Notes under the pieces: generated by a model
Told to the model about the DNA's origin: nothing
What the model saw: only the letters and a program-made list of their open reading frames with translations
Database searches by the model: none
Translations under genes and position numbers: made by a program
Assembly (NCBI RefSeq): GCF_008831285.2
Contig: NW_022204819.1
Span: 1-35,300 of the forward strand
Direction: 5' to 3'
Length of the DNA stretch: 35,300 nucleotides
DNA from: Nymphaea colorata
Lineage: Eukaryota > Streptophyta > Magnoliopsida > Nymphaeales > Nymphaeaceae
Part shown: piece after piece, positions 1 to 13,000 of the stretch
How positions within the stretch are numbered: the first letter of the stretch is position 1
Layout of the letters: every line of letters starts with the position of its first letter

Positions 1-92
1 CCAACCCCAACCCCAACCCCAACCCCAACCCCAACCCCAACCCAACCCCAACCCCAACCCCAACCCCAACCCCCAACCCCAACCCCAACCCC
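1..92. repeat. Left telomere, CCCCAA repeats
   Basis: The sequence starts with tandem C4A2 units, the complement of G4T2, the telomere unit of Tetrahymena-type oligohymenophorean ciliates. Two units deviate: one C3A2 near 40-46 and one C5A2 near 70-76. The repeat ends in CCCC before ATAATGG. Together with the G4T2 array at the other end it shows the window is a whole macronuclear chromosome. Confidence 0.97.
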
Positions 93-213
93 ATAATGGT
101 AATATAAATACACACTAAATTTATCATTATTGCATATTGAATTTACTATCCGCAAAGATGGAGAATGTCGATGTCTTTCAGGATTCGCTTGGTCAAGACT
201 TGGGTGAAGGTTT

Positions 214-3200
214 TCAATGGCCATTTTCGAACAAAAGCTATTGTCTTTTATAATTTTTACATGCTAATTACTCGAAGTATTTATCCACCCAAACTCTTTA
301 TTGTTATTTCCTAATCATCCAGCTCCACTTGTAGCACATATGTTCTTGCGAGAATACTGGATAGTGATTAGGCACTGTGAATTTTTTACGCAAAATGGCA
401 GCTTTTTACGTGTGAGATGCTAAAAGGGAAGAGAACAAGAGCGGGAAAGAGCAATTATTTCTTGGTATTTGAGTTTCCTCTGCTCCTATAGGGAAGACTT
501 GGTGACCAATCTTAAGGGATTCAAATGGGAGGGTAGTTGGTCCTTATGCTCGAAAAAAGAGTTTGTATGGCGGTAATCGAGGGAAAGCCGATGGTTTTAG
601 ATGAGCTCGCGAAGATTAATCATCGAAGAAAACCTGCCATAGAGGTCAGGAGCGCTCTTGATGAAAGATGCTGTAGATTGATCTGGCTAGTGCCCTAAAT
701 TGAGTAGAAGTTGAGGTTGGCAAGGGAAGGCTCAGCGTATCTTAGCAGAACCATTTCAGTTGCCATCAGCTTGGAAGGATCTTACGGGTATGGATGCACC
801 TTCTTCATGGCTACTTCAAGTCCCTAGAATTCCACAATGCTAACCGATTACAGCTGGGTTGGCACGCTATACTTTAGCTGCAGAACAAGCGCTCCTCTTC
901 TCCAAGCAAACGAGCATACCTAATATATTAGATGATACTTGACTATCTTGCTTCTTAGGCGTAGGACCACCTCCTTTCTTATAAGTGGAAGTTGGTTGCG
1001 TAGACTGCTTTTCATGTTGCGGGAAGTACTGCAAGTATCAGCAGTTCTGATGACTCGAAACATTGTCTGCATTGATGGCTAGTTGCGTTACGATTATCTA
1101 CTTTTTTCCTTGCTATGCTGTCCTCTTCCATTAGTTATCGTATGGAATCGTCATGAGGACGCGCCTTGCGGCGAGTGGCGCCGGATTGCCTGAGGAGGTC
1201 AGCTTCCTTATCTTTTAGCAGTGAAGCCACAACGCTTGTTCTTTATCTCTTTTTTTGCTGGTAGGCGCATCACTGGCAAAAAAGGCCTATCCTCGAAATG
1301 CTTCGTATTGATATCTGTGAGTCTTTCGAACTGTTATGCGCTCACTACAAAAGCATAGTATTTCTGTCTGGTTTGCCAGTATGCTTCTATGAAAATCTAA
1401 TTGTTAGGACAGTGTGGAAGGATTTTTATAGTGCTTACCACGTATCCTCCGAAGCCTTATTAGCAATGAACTGATTTTGTGAAACTGATCAATAATCGAT
1501 TCTCGATACTGTTTCCTCCAGATCCATGTATACTAAGACGTGGACGTAGATAAGCCTACTTTAGCTATGGTCTAATCTTTTATTAAATTCTTATACTGTC
1601 TTACTTTAATGGCGATTTATAGTAGCAGCACTTTTTGGGATTCCGCTCTTTATAGCCGAAATATGACTCATAGGCACATCCATTTATTTTCTGTTTTTCT
1701 TTATGTAATATCAGCTGGTATCCTTTTTAAGTGCGTATACTCTCAATGAAATGCCTTTCTCCAACATCTTTTTTGGGTGGTTTGTAGGTATTAATAACTT
1801 TTTCTTTGTTTTAATGCGAGATTTCTTTTCTAGAGATGTTGTTTCTCACATGCATCTTGAAGAAATCTGGCTATGCAAGCACCATGGAGTCTAGTTCTGT
1901 GAGGTGAGCCATTTTGATGCTGTTCTTGTTTAGAGCCATCCTTTTTAGCCTCTTGCCTTATTCCAAATGCCTCTGGAGGCGTGAGCTACCCTTCCTGTAT
2001 TGCTTTTACTTGGTCTTCTCCATATAATGTTGGTAAGCAGGACAACTCCATATTACTCGAAAGGTTGCCTATCCAACATCCTTTGTCGTGCATTGAACTA
2101 TTCTTGTCCTAAAGCCATCTTAAAGTTTTACGTCTTAATCTTCATCATCTTTTTGAATGTATTCAATAGCACTTCCCTGTTGATTCTTGCAGGTAATTAT
2201 TACCGAAAATCCATGATCAAGTCAGTGCTTTTTAGCTGTTTCTGTATGCATACTGTAGTGCCTAGCCTACGTCCTTCGGATAACATTTTCCTCCTAATTC
2301 CCTACCCATAATATGCCTGCAATTCATTTTTGTTGTATTTGCAAATGCAGACAAAATAGGTGCTAATTTTGCGTATAAATCCCATAAGCACTCCTCTCTC
2401 ATATTCTTTCACATACAATATATTTTTTCCTAACTAATTTGCAGTTTCTTCAGCTTATAAAGGTTTGCTTCATCGATTTTATTGCTTGGCTACCCTGATG
2501 ATCTTTAGCTAGTCCTGGTAGAATTTAATTTTCTTTTTCAGTATAAAAAGACAGACAGCTTCTTTGGAATTCGAGCCAAGCTAAGGAAGTGTAAACGATA
2601 GATAGATGAATGATATTAAAGGAGTGATTATTTTGATCTTGATCCTAAAAGGATCCTACTTATTGGGAGGTAAGGGCGCCGCATCAAGATCTTTTAGCTA
2701 TTCCGCCACTGCCAATGCAATTCTTGATCCTTTTTGCAGATAAAAATAGAAAGGCTTCATTCTCCTTAGTGATTTCAAGAAGCCACTGACGAAAAGGTTG
2801 TGAAAGGTAGCTTAGATTTGCTTTTAAGGATGGTTCTATTATTAAATTATGGAGTGTATCTTGGTAAAAGTAGACTCCTAATTTGCGAAGATTTAGAAAT
2901 CTTTAGACCGTATCTGTTGGAAATTAGATCGTCGGAAGGGCTTATTCTTATTGAAAGAAGACGAGACATTGTCTGCATTTATCTTAGTCCCCCATCTTGT
3001 GCTAATCCTATTTCCTACTCTTTCCTCGCTACGATAAGTCGAGCTTCTTTTGGAATAGTTGCTCGACATGCTTCCTCTCTTGCTGCTCCTTTGCACCACT
3101 GATGGCTTTCTCTCTTACTTTCTGCTAGAGTCGATGCTTTATAGAATCGACGGGGCGTTTTACAAGTATCTGCCTGTCCTGAAACCGATCAGCATCTTAG

Positions 3201-3842
3201 AGGAGGAGGATTTTCGCATTGCGAGCGTGGCCTGACGGTGGGTTTACAGTTATTAGTCTATGATGATGAACCTGCCACTGTTGCCCTTTTGAATATCGAT
3301 TTCCTTCTGCACCTTTACTCCTATGCTTAACACGTATTCTATGTTATTCTTATATTCCTCTAACTCTCCACTTGGAAGTAAACTGCCAGCCATTTTTAAG
3401 CTCTTGATAAGCTTTCTTTCAACTGTTTCCCAAATCCTTGAAAATTGCCTGTTTCCGCTATTGCTTTGAGGGATCGATCTATTCTATCAATGAAAGCCAG
3501 TCAAATAGTTTTCGTTTTTGCTGGGGTAATTGACTACTTTTTTTGAGTTTACCAGTATAGGCATCCTTTAGGTGGTCCCTACTGGTAGTTTGGCAGGCTG
3601 GGTCTCAAGCAGCGAGACCAAATAAGCCTCTACAGAGTTGGCAAAGCGCAAGGGAAAAGATTAGGAAGAATTTCTTCTGCAAACTGTATGATAGCCTGGC
3701 AGCAAAGAAGATACACTTATCCCTTGTGCGTTTCTTCACACCCCTCAATCATCTTTGTTATTTCATTTAACTTAGTAGCGCACAGCTTGGCCTCTTTGGA
3801 GGAGAGGTAAAGGTGCAGCTCTCCAAGCAGATCGATGGCCAT
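214..3842 (-). CDS. Large unrecognised protein (~1,190 aa), multi-exon
   Basis: I do not recognise the family. Read with TAA/TAG as Glu, the minus strand is coding-like almost from 3842 to 214, although the standard code shows only fragments. It opens MAIDLLGELHLYLSSKEAKL, with an in-frame TGA just upstream of the ATG. Later parts include KLFDWLSLIEEIDPSK, a Ser/Arg/Asn-rich middle (3100-2890), GGYVVSTIKILPHCPNN (about 1480-1430) and a Lys/Gln/Ser/Pro-rich stretch (1030-930). The last exon gives LLFENGH then TGA at 214-216, after a 34-nt GT...AG intron at 238-271. A 17-nt intron fits at 3566-3582. Several frame changes stay unresolved, for example at a 7-T run near 1250 and near 2475, 3430 and 3650. 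No signal peptide or membrane segment is obvious. It is divergent from the giant surface-protein gene, and its stop lies about 120 bp from the telomere. Confidence 0.75.
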
Positions 3843-4079
3843 TTCCTTGGCAGGAGATATCTATCAGTGGAGTGAGTGCGCGTGTGGAGACTGGTCTATT
3901 ATTCGTAACATTCATAACATTTAGCATACAATCAAAGCATGCATAACAGTATCATACAGTGCATCTATTGGCAACCATCCATGAGAAAGCAGACAAAAAT
4001 CCCGATCGAAGTTGCCACATTTATTGAAATTGATCCTTATTGATGTTTTTTGGTTGAGGTAAGTTATAATAATGATTTC
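3843..4079. promoter_or_regulatory. Shared divergent promoter region
   Basis: This 237-bp stretch separates two divergent start codons. It is AT-rich, with repeated CATAACA/TAACATT-like words around 3905-3950. No gene or RNA was seen in it. It must hold the upstream elements of both flanking genes; no specific factor site could be assigned. Confidence 0.55.
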
Positions 4080-7000
4080 ATGAGTGCAAAATTAAAAAGA
4101 AACGCACTTTGGGCGGTCATATGCCTCCTCCTCATATTGAACCTCGCGCACGGATTCGTTTTCGTTGGACTGAGGGTGACTCCGAGCGTTACCACAACCA
4201 ACACGACAGCAACATACACCGTGTACTACGATCGAACCAATACCACCAGCTTTTCCAACACAAATTTCACATCTTTCCCCCTTAACACCACCTCAGCAGT
4301 TACGCTCAATTTCCCCTTGCAGTATTCCCTCAACAATAATATCACATGCAATTATCAGATAAACTCAACAGGACCATTCCTACTTTCTGCTTGCAACTTA
4401 GTTGGTAATCAAATCACACTAAATGGGTTGTTTTCGAATGGAACCATCCTTGCCACTCTGACCCTATTGATCAGCAACGTCGTCAATCCTTACCCTGCTG
4501 GAAGGACATCTAACTTTACCGGTACGATAGGCATCGATACTTCCGGCAACAGTGGCCCTAACTCCTTCGTCACCATCACGCCAGCCACCTCGGTTTGCAG
4601 CTTTACTTTCAATCCCAATACTGTCTATAGCACCGCCAACATGGTCTTCACCCTTACAGTCACAAATCAATTCCCATCCAGCGGAACCATAGGAATACAA
4701 TTCCCAACACTCGGCTTTGGAGTCAAGAGCTTGACGTGAGCAGACTCATGCCAATCAGCAGCTCTATGTCATGCGGGAGCGAATCAGCAGTATTGTTTAT
4801 ATTACGTAGAACGTTAGCTCGAACATCCATTGCTCTGGGTCGTCTGCATTTGGTGTAGTAACGGCTAGCAGTGTTGTGACCAGTTCTTTGGGTCCTGGCG
4901 GGACCATTTCTTTTTCTATTTTGAATTTTATATCTCCACCGACCAACCAGCCGGCGGATTTGATAGCTGTGACAACCTTCGTGAGTGGAAATGCAATCGA
5001 TACTTGCAATGCAAGGGTTTCAGGACTGCTTCCTTTAACCATTCCTTCAAGCCAGTTCACAGTGAGTTAAGTTGATTACAACCCATGGTGGTTAACCAGC
5101 AATACACATAAAATTCTATGTGAAAACTGTAGCCATTATCAGCCTGAGCGATTCAGTCGTCATCACTCTTCCTCAGGAACCAGCATAAGCAACTTCATCC
5201 CGGCTGCTCTTGGAGGAACGTGAGCTTTTAGACTACTTCTACGTATTCCAACCAAGTCCTAACGTTGATTTTGTCAGGCGGCCTGGCACATTAGATGCTG
5301 GGTAATATTGGATCACAGTTACTAATTTCGTGGCGCCTCCCAATACCCTCACAACCAATAATTTTCAATTGGCAATCATGAGTAATTCTTTTCCTAGGAT
5401 GGTGGCGACCCAAACAATTAAGGCGGTCGCTAATACTCTGTCTGGTAGTGCAACGATGGCCGTTACTACTGTCAATGCTGTGACTAGCTATACCTTTACC
5501 ATCAATATCCCTGACCCAATAACTTCTGCAGGATTTATGATCCTAGCCTTTCCTTCCATCTTAACGATATCAAACTCATCGACTGCTTTGATATCAATAG
5601 CACCTCTATGACATCCAACCCGACTTTCACTTTTTCTTCAGTGGGGAACTCTCTCACCATTACCAACCTTAACAGCTCTACGAGCAACATCCCTGCCCAA
5701 ACATTCAGATTGACGATCAGTGGGGTGACTAATCCTCCCTCCACGACCACAACTGACCCATTCACTTTGACCACCTATTTTAATGGCAGCATCGGTGCCA
5801 TGGTCAATACAGGCACTATCCTGGCGTTTCTGCCACTGCTGCTGCCATTGACTTTACCAAAATCGTAGTCTCCTCCAGCAGCTCCACAACCTCCGATGCC
5901 ACTGTCACGTACTCATTCTCGTTTATGGTGCAACATACCATTCCAGTTGGAGGGTTTGTTGTCGTCAATTTTCCAACAACCATCGCCTTCGATCTGGGGA
6001 CTGCTAATAATAATTGCCAACTTATGGTGAACTCGTCGGGTGCAACTTCAACTCCCTGTACTGCTTCCCTTGCTTCCAACTATGTCTTCAATTTTAGTAA
6101 TCCCTTCCCCTCCACTGCTGCCACCCCTGGAACCAACCTCACCTTCACCATCCTCAGCGCAGGCACCAATCCGCCAACCACACAACCAATCTCCCCCTTC
6201 TCAGTCTTCACCTACTTCTCCGACGGTTCCTCCATCGCCAGCGCTGCCAACGTCTACTCGTTCAGCGGCATCACCACTCCTCTACCTTCACTTCCAATAC
6301 CATCTCCAAGGCATCCAACAAGAATGGAGAATTCACATCATTCACTGTGACTTTGAACCAGGTGGCTAACCTATAGCCCAGCGCCACCATCTTGGTCGGC
6401 TTTCCATGGTCGCTTCAACCGCAAGCTTCATCCCAATGCTCCATCACTTACCTCGCGCTACTAGTGTGGCAGCTTGTGGATTCAACTCAACAAGCAATAC
6501 CTTTAAAGTGATAGGTCTTGGGTCTGGAATACCGGGAGGCACATCCTTTTCCATCACTTTTACGAACATCCGTAATGCTTTGTCCACTGCTCCCATCTCT
6601 GGGTTTAATGTCACCACCAAGACTGCACTCAATTTGTATTTCTACTCCAGCAGTTTCTCAACTAATAATATCTCCAATACAGTCCCGACGGAATTCTCGT
6701 CATTGACTTACCAATACTCTCCGCAACAACTGAGCGCACCCATGTCCTTGAAAGTCAATTTCCAGTTATCGCAATACACCTTAATGCCGTCATCTCTTCA
6801 AATATCCCTTGACAGTACTTTACGGTTAGCAATCTCACCTGCATTGCTTTTGTGGATTTCGTTGCCACTTGTTCATCCATAACCTCCAATACGCTGAGGA
6901 TATCAGGCAGTTTCAATAACTCTGTGATGAGCTTCACCATTTCGGGATTCTCATCCCCTGCCACCCTTCCCACAGGCACCACTTATTCCACTCTGGGGTC

Positions 7001-10000
7001 TTTTGACGCAACTGGCGGAAAAATTGATGAGAGTACGAATAATATCACCTTTTCGCTTGGCTGCGTCCTACCCTGCCAGACTTGCAATACTGGCAATGCT
7101 TCCTCATGCATCACTTGCTACAATAGCACTGCAATCACAACTTCCATATACTACTATGGTCCAAACAACTACTGCTATACCAATTGTCCAGCGACTACCT
7201 TCAACAATGTCAACCTGATCTGCACTCCCTGCGACTCTAACTGTCTCAACTGCCAAGGCTCTGCCACTTTCTGCACCAAATGCAAGCCCAATTCCACTTA
7301 TCCCTTCCTCAACATCACCAACTCTTCCCAATTTTGCGTGGCTAGCTGCACCAGCGGCATGTACGGTTCTACCTCTATAGATCCTCCCACTTGCGTCACT
7401 TGCGTCAGTCCCTGCTCCACTTGCACTTCAGCCGATATATGCCTGACTTGCTTACCTGGTTACTATTTCCTCAATGGGACTACCTGCGTGACGAATTGCA
7501 CTCCAGACGTAACTGTGCCTAACAACTCCACCAGGATATGCGATGCCTGCAACCCGATTTGCTTGAAATGTGTGGGCACCGTGAACACCTGCACTGCCTG
7601 CAACTAACCCCTGGTCTTCTACAACGGCAGTTGCCAAACTGGCTGCCCCACTGGAGGCACCCTTGCTCCCTCTGGCGGAATCTGCACTCCCTGCATATCC
7701 ACCTGCCAGACCTGCAACATCACCATTTACAACTGCATCACGTGTCGGCTCAACAGCTCCAATCCTTACCTGGTCAATGGAAGCTGCCTTACTGCTTGTC
7801 CGGTCTACTTCTATAACGATTCCAGTACAGGTTCATGCTATTCTTGCGCTTCCTCTGGGCAAAACTGCATTAACTGCTCTTCTGCTACCACTTGTCTCTC
7901 TTGCGATACTTCCTTCGTGCTTCACAATAGCAAGTGCATTAACTATGTCCCTGAGGGGTTCGTCAATATTTCAGGAGTCGCAGTGGCCTGCACTGGAGAT
8001 TGTGCCACTTGCTCAGTCACGACAGGTAATTGCACCTCGTGTAAAATTCTAAGTCTGGAGGGCTTTTCATGTGTAAGTAATTGCGCAGCTGGAACAATAT
8101 CTGTTGTATATGCTTTTGGGCGTTTTTGCGCGACTTGCAACTCTCCCTGCTTGACATGTTCGGTGACCCAGGATAACTGCACATCCTGCATACCGAATGC
8201 CACCCAACCAGTATTCCTCAGCAATTTCAAATGCCAATCCATTTGTCCTCCCTATTTCTATCCCAACAGCCTAACCTACGTGTGCTCTCCATGCGTAAAT
8301 AACTGTTCCCTATGCACTTCTGCAACTATCTGCAACTCCTGCCTCAACAATACTTATCTCTTCAACACAACTTGCATGGTTACTTGCCCTTCTGGTTTCG
8401 TTGGCATCAATGCAAGGTGTGATTCCTGCACGAGCAACTGTAGGACTTGTGCTGGCGGTGCCAATATCTGCCTCACATGCGTCAATGGTACTTACTACAT
8501 CAATTCTACCCAAGCTTGCGTAACCACATGCCCTACAGGCCTTTTCCTTGACAGTCTTTCCCAATCATGCGTGGGATGCAGCTCGTCCTGTCTTACTTGT
8601 TCAGGCGCTGCTACTGCATGCACAGCTTGCAACAATACTCTTTTGCTGAATTCTCAATGCTTGACTAGTTGTCCCAGCGGTATGTATCCTCAAGCTGGCA
8701 CTTGCTCGCCATGCCCTACTAACTGCTCATCATGCACCAATCTAGTCAACTGTACGGGATGCATAGGAGCTAATTTCCTTTATAACGGATAGTGCTTGAC
8801 CAGTTGCCCTGCTACTAGTGGACGCGTGGTGAGTGGAGTCTGTGTCGCTTGTTCTACTCAAAATTGCTACTCGTGTACAAGCAATAACGTCTGCTTGAGC
8901 TGCATGAACACTTTCCTTTTCCTCAATGCGTTGTGCTTACCTTCATGCCCGACAGGCTACAACAGCAACGGCACACACTGCATAAACATCTTGGACCAAA
9001 CTCTTTCTGCCTCTTCGCCCAACAACTCCTTCCCTGTCCTTTCACCATAGCTGGTATCGTTCTGATCATTGCCTGTCTGATGAGTCGCTTGCAATTCCCT
9101 CAAACCTATCTTTCAGGCGCCATCTATTCACTGATTTCCATTTTGGAGTGGTGCGCTCTTTGGTATTTCCTATACCTTTACTTCATTCAGTATATGGCAG
9201 AGCCAGTAGCCGAGTACATCGGTTTGGGGGCGATGGCTTTCCTATACATAATGAATATAACAGCTTGTCTGGCACAGTCTTGTTTCTTATGCTATGAAAA
9301 AGAGTTCATTACATGGACGGGAGAGTCCAAGTGCCATAAGTGCTTCTACTATTTTACTAATTTTATCTCACTAGTAGCCAATCACAAGTTCAAAAACATC
9401 CTCTTCTGCAAACTGTTCACCTTTAAAGTGTTTTCGGCTCGGCTTGACCGCGTTAACATTTCAGGATCTTCAATATCTTCTCACTGATTAGCTTGATCCA
9501 CTCAGGAGGAGCCATTTTCGCTGCTGGCATCGGCCTCACAAAGACCAACTCCAAAGAACAGCTCTTCCATGAATGCATTGATGTGATCGTGCTTACAGCA
9601 CTCAACGTAGTGATGGCGTTTTTCAATACCCACAAGGAGAAAGATTTCTTTGAAGAAACTACACCCGATGGCTATTCGCTTCACAAGAAGAACAACCTCA
9701 TGGAGAGCATTTGGTTGGCTCAAAGGCACACGGTCTAGGCTAGGACGGAGAGGTGGAAGAAGGATATATCAATTAATATAACCACGCCCTTACCAGCAAG
9801 CAGGCTCTTAAATTCGGAAAGGACTAGTAAGTGGGTGCCAGGTTTTCCGATAGTTCTCTTGCAGACCTCACAGAAAAACAGCAAGATATTCCTTTCATAG
9901 AAAAGCTATGAAGAAGTATCAGTACAAGCACTGGATCTCCTGGACACTGATAAACACAACATCACCGCCAAGACCAACGCAGCGCCACCAGTTAGGCCGA

Positions 10001-13000
10001 CTTATGAGGAGATATCGATTCAGGCGGATTCGCTGATCCACGAACAGTAGCAAAAAGGAGTTGACTTTCCGCACTTCCTCCTCAAGGCTTCGACCAGACA
10101 ATTCTTCCTTCACCACCTACTTCCAAAAGGTGGACAAATCAGTCCAGGGAATCTGGATAGAGGAGTCAACTTCTCAGCCCAAGTCGGAGCCACGCTGGAG
10201 GACAAGTCCTTGCAAAACGACGGCAGGCTTGGAGACGCTGTCGACTACTCGTTCAGAAGAGTGATAACTTTAGGAGAGTGGACCAGTCCATGCAATACAG
10301 CAGAGGAAGGCCGAAGGATGCCTCTTTCCAATACTCCCGCAACCAGCTCGACGAAAGCGTCAACGTAAGCCACCGTTCCCGCAGTTTCGGAGTGCAGCAG
10401 TACCCAACGATCAGCGAGAAGGGAGTAGGGGGCATGCTTCTCTGCGAAGCCAAGGCAACCAGATTAGCTAGATTAGCCAGGAAGATGAAGAGATCCAGTT
10501 TGAGCCATAAAATGAAGAGTGGGCATCCAGCCAACTTTGTAATATGAGGATGTAGCTATTCAACCAGACATCGACTACGAAGACGTCGCTATACAACCAG
10601 ATTTGGAGTATAATTAGATAGCTGTGCAGCCTAGCTTATAGCCTTCAATCAACGAAATGGCCATCCAGTACGAGCCCATCGAACGAGTCAACTACGACGA
10701 ACTGGAAGAAGAGCTCCATCAATCGAATACTGCCAGCAACGTGCTATTCTAAACTGAAGAATTCGAATAATAGGGTCAAAACGAACGTCATTTGGCATAG
10801 TAACAAGTAGAAGAGTTGCAGCTGAAAAATTAAGATATGCGTTCATATCAGGAATAGCTGGAAGAACGTATCCGCAATAAAGAAAAATAATTGCAATAAA
10901 TCAAAAGGAAAGTTGATTACAAGCAACGCACCAACGCAGCCAAAAAGGAACAACTTGCTGAAACCAAATTCAATAACAAAATATCGATCTCCATGGAATT
11001 ACTTACGTCTAACAACGGCCTGCAGTCTCTCCTCCGCAAAGGATGCCCACCCACCAACTATAGCCTGACCAGCTATCCTCTTCCAACTCATAGCATCAGC
11101 TTGTTGAGGAAATCCAAGTAAGGAGATAACCAGAAGGCATACAGTTGGGTATATAAAGCAAGCAAATCCCTAAATAAGTACCCCGCCAGCTCAATGCCAG
11201 TCAGTCATCAGCTAGCAATCCTCTCAATGAAACTTTGGAAGAAATAAAAGTCTTTAAGGAGCCTAATCAAGTATCAATCGTCAACCAGCCTTAAAAGGCA
11301 TCTTTCAAAAAGCAGCCGTCGGAAAGATCTCACCAGCTGAGAGAACCTTAACGCCAACCTGCCTATCAACAGCCTTAGCGCCAGCTTCCCAGCAAAGAAG
11401 TCTCATAACGCCTTCTACCGTACATCGATCCATCTTAACGCTCACCCTCTCAGAAATCCCCATCACAAAAATCCCCATCCCAAAAGCTACCTTACAATAA
11501 GTAGCCATCTGCCAAGGCGCCATCCTTCAATGAATCAGAAAGGCTTCCTGCTTTCAGGTAGCCATCAGAAAAACCGTATTCCGTGAGCAGAAGAGAAAAC
11601 ACAATTGAAGAATATAAGGTGGAGGAAGCGCCAGTAAGGGATAGAGCCGAGGGCAAACGCCAAAATACGATTGAGGAGATTAGGTTGCAAGAAGTTCGGC
11701 CTTCCAGGGCAGCCATTGATGCAATTGAGACAAGGTCTGATTTCGCACGCACAAAGCCACCTCCATAGAAAAAGCAGATATAGTACAAGGAATACGATAA
11801 TGAACTATTAAGCGAGATTCCGAAGAGCAAAGAATGTCTTCATCAGGAGCAATGATTACCCCACACCCAAACGCAACGATAAATCAAAGCAGCAGTCACC
11901 AGTGCAGCAACAGAAGGAAGAAATCAAGAGACCTGCAGAAATACCGAGAAACATCGAAGTTAGAGATATGGGAAATATGGAGTTGGAAACTGGAAGCCAG
12001 CCTGACTATGAAGTCAGCAATCTTTCTTCTAGCCATCACCACCACAACAATTAACTCGAAGATAGACAGCAACCGCAGATCAACTTCGGCAGAGAAAATA
12101 CCTTCGATTATAGACACGAGCAGTAAGCATATAGGTAAGACGCGAGAAGCCACACAAACCGAGAATCTTAGGCAACTCGTAAGAATTTCTACGCTCCTAA
12201 CAGAAAGAACGTGGTGGTCGACGTCACTGAAATCGACCAATCTTGAGAGGGAAGAGGATTACGTAGAACTGGAGTAGGCTAGTCAGAGCGATCGTTAGCC
12301 TGCTGGTATCACCAACGCCTATCACGCTAAGCCAAACTTCAACTAGCATGAACGCTCTCGTAGCGATCTCTCAGGCACTATGAAGAAATTCCACAACATC
12401 AACTGGCCTTCGATGACCAGAAGACCATCTCTAATCCAGATGTGCCTCAACGTCCTCCCAGACCACAGGTCAGCCAGCAACAAATAACTAACATCTTCGC
12501 TGGCAGTCTCCCAGTCAATCAGAAGGGCAGGAAAAACAACATCCCCACTGACCAAGAGCCAGAACAGTTCAGAATCAACAGACTCTATGCCAACGACAAC
12601 ATCAACAACAATCCCATCCACCCTCAAACCAGTCGCAATGAGGAAGCCGTCCCTCGCAATGTCCTCCAGCGGGAGCGTAAGAGCACGCTGGCGCAAGCAG
12701 GCAGGGCACAACTAGCTGAAGATAAACTAGCTCAGAAAAAGAGTTCAGGCAAAAGTCCTCTAAAGGTGACTCGCCAGTGGTAGGCTCAGCATGAAGACAA
12801 GTATATTTCAGAAGAGAGGAGTTTGCTCCCACCAACAACCGCAACAATTTGGTTAGAAGAGCAGTGCAGCCTCAAAACTTCGCAAGCCATCTCGTGCTCC
12901 CACAAGAAACAGACAAGCAGGATACTTCCTTCCAGCACCCTAAAAGAGAAGTCATCACAGGAAAACAAGACACTCCTTCCAATACCACAAAAGAGAAGCT

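Noticed and set aside
2000-2311. Plus-strand reading frame in the first 4 kb
   Set aside because: Composition is not protein-like, and the opposite strand codes for the large minus-strand gene throughout this segment.
4737-4739. TGA as a sense codon (e.g. Trp) in the giant gene
   Set aside because: TGA ends every well-defined gene in the right place (coiled-coil, EF-hand, COMT copy 2, SAXO). Here a 55-nt GT...CAG intron (4736-4790) removes it.
5062-5099. Intron starting at GTGAGT (5062)
   Set aside because: The join leads to a TGA a few codons later. Starting at GTTAAG (5066-5099, 34 nt) gives a continuous frame of more than 160 codons.
5580-6820. Euplotes-style +1 programmed frameshifting
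   Set aside because: Nearly all breaks go in the opposite (-1) direction and lack the stop-codon slippery sites typical of that system.
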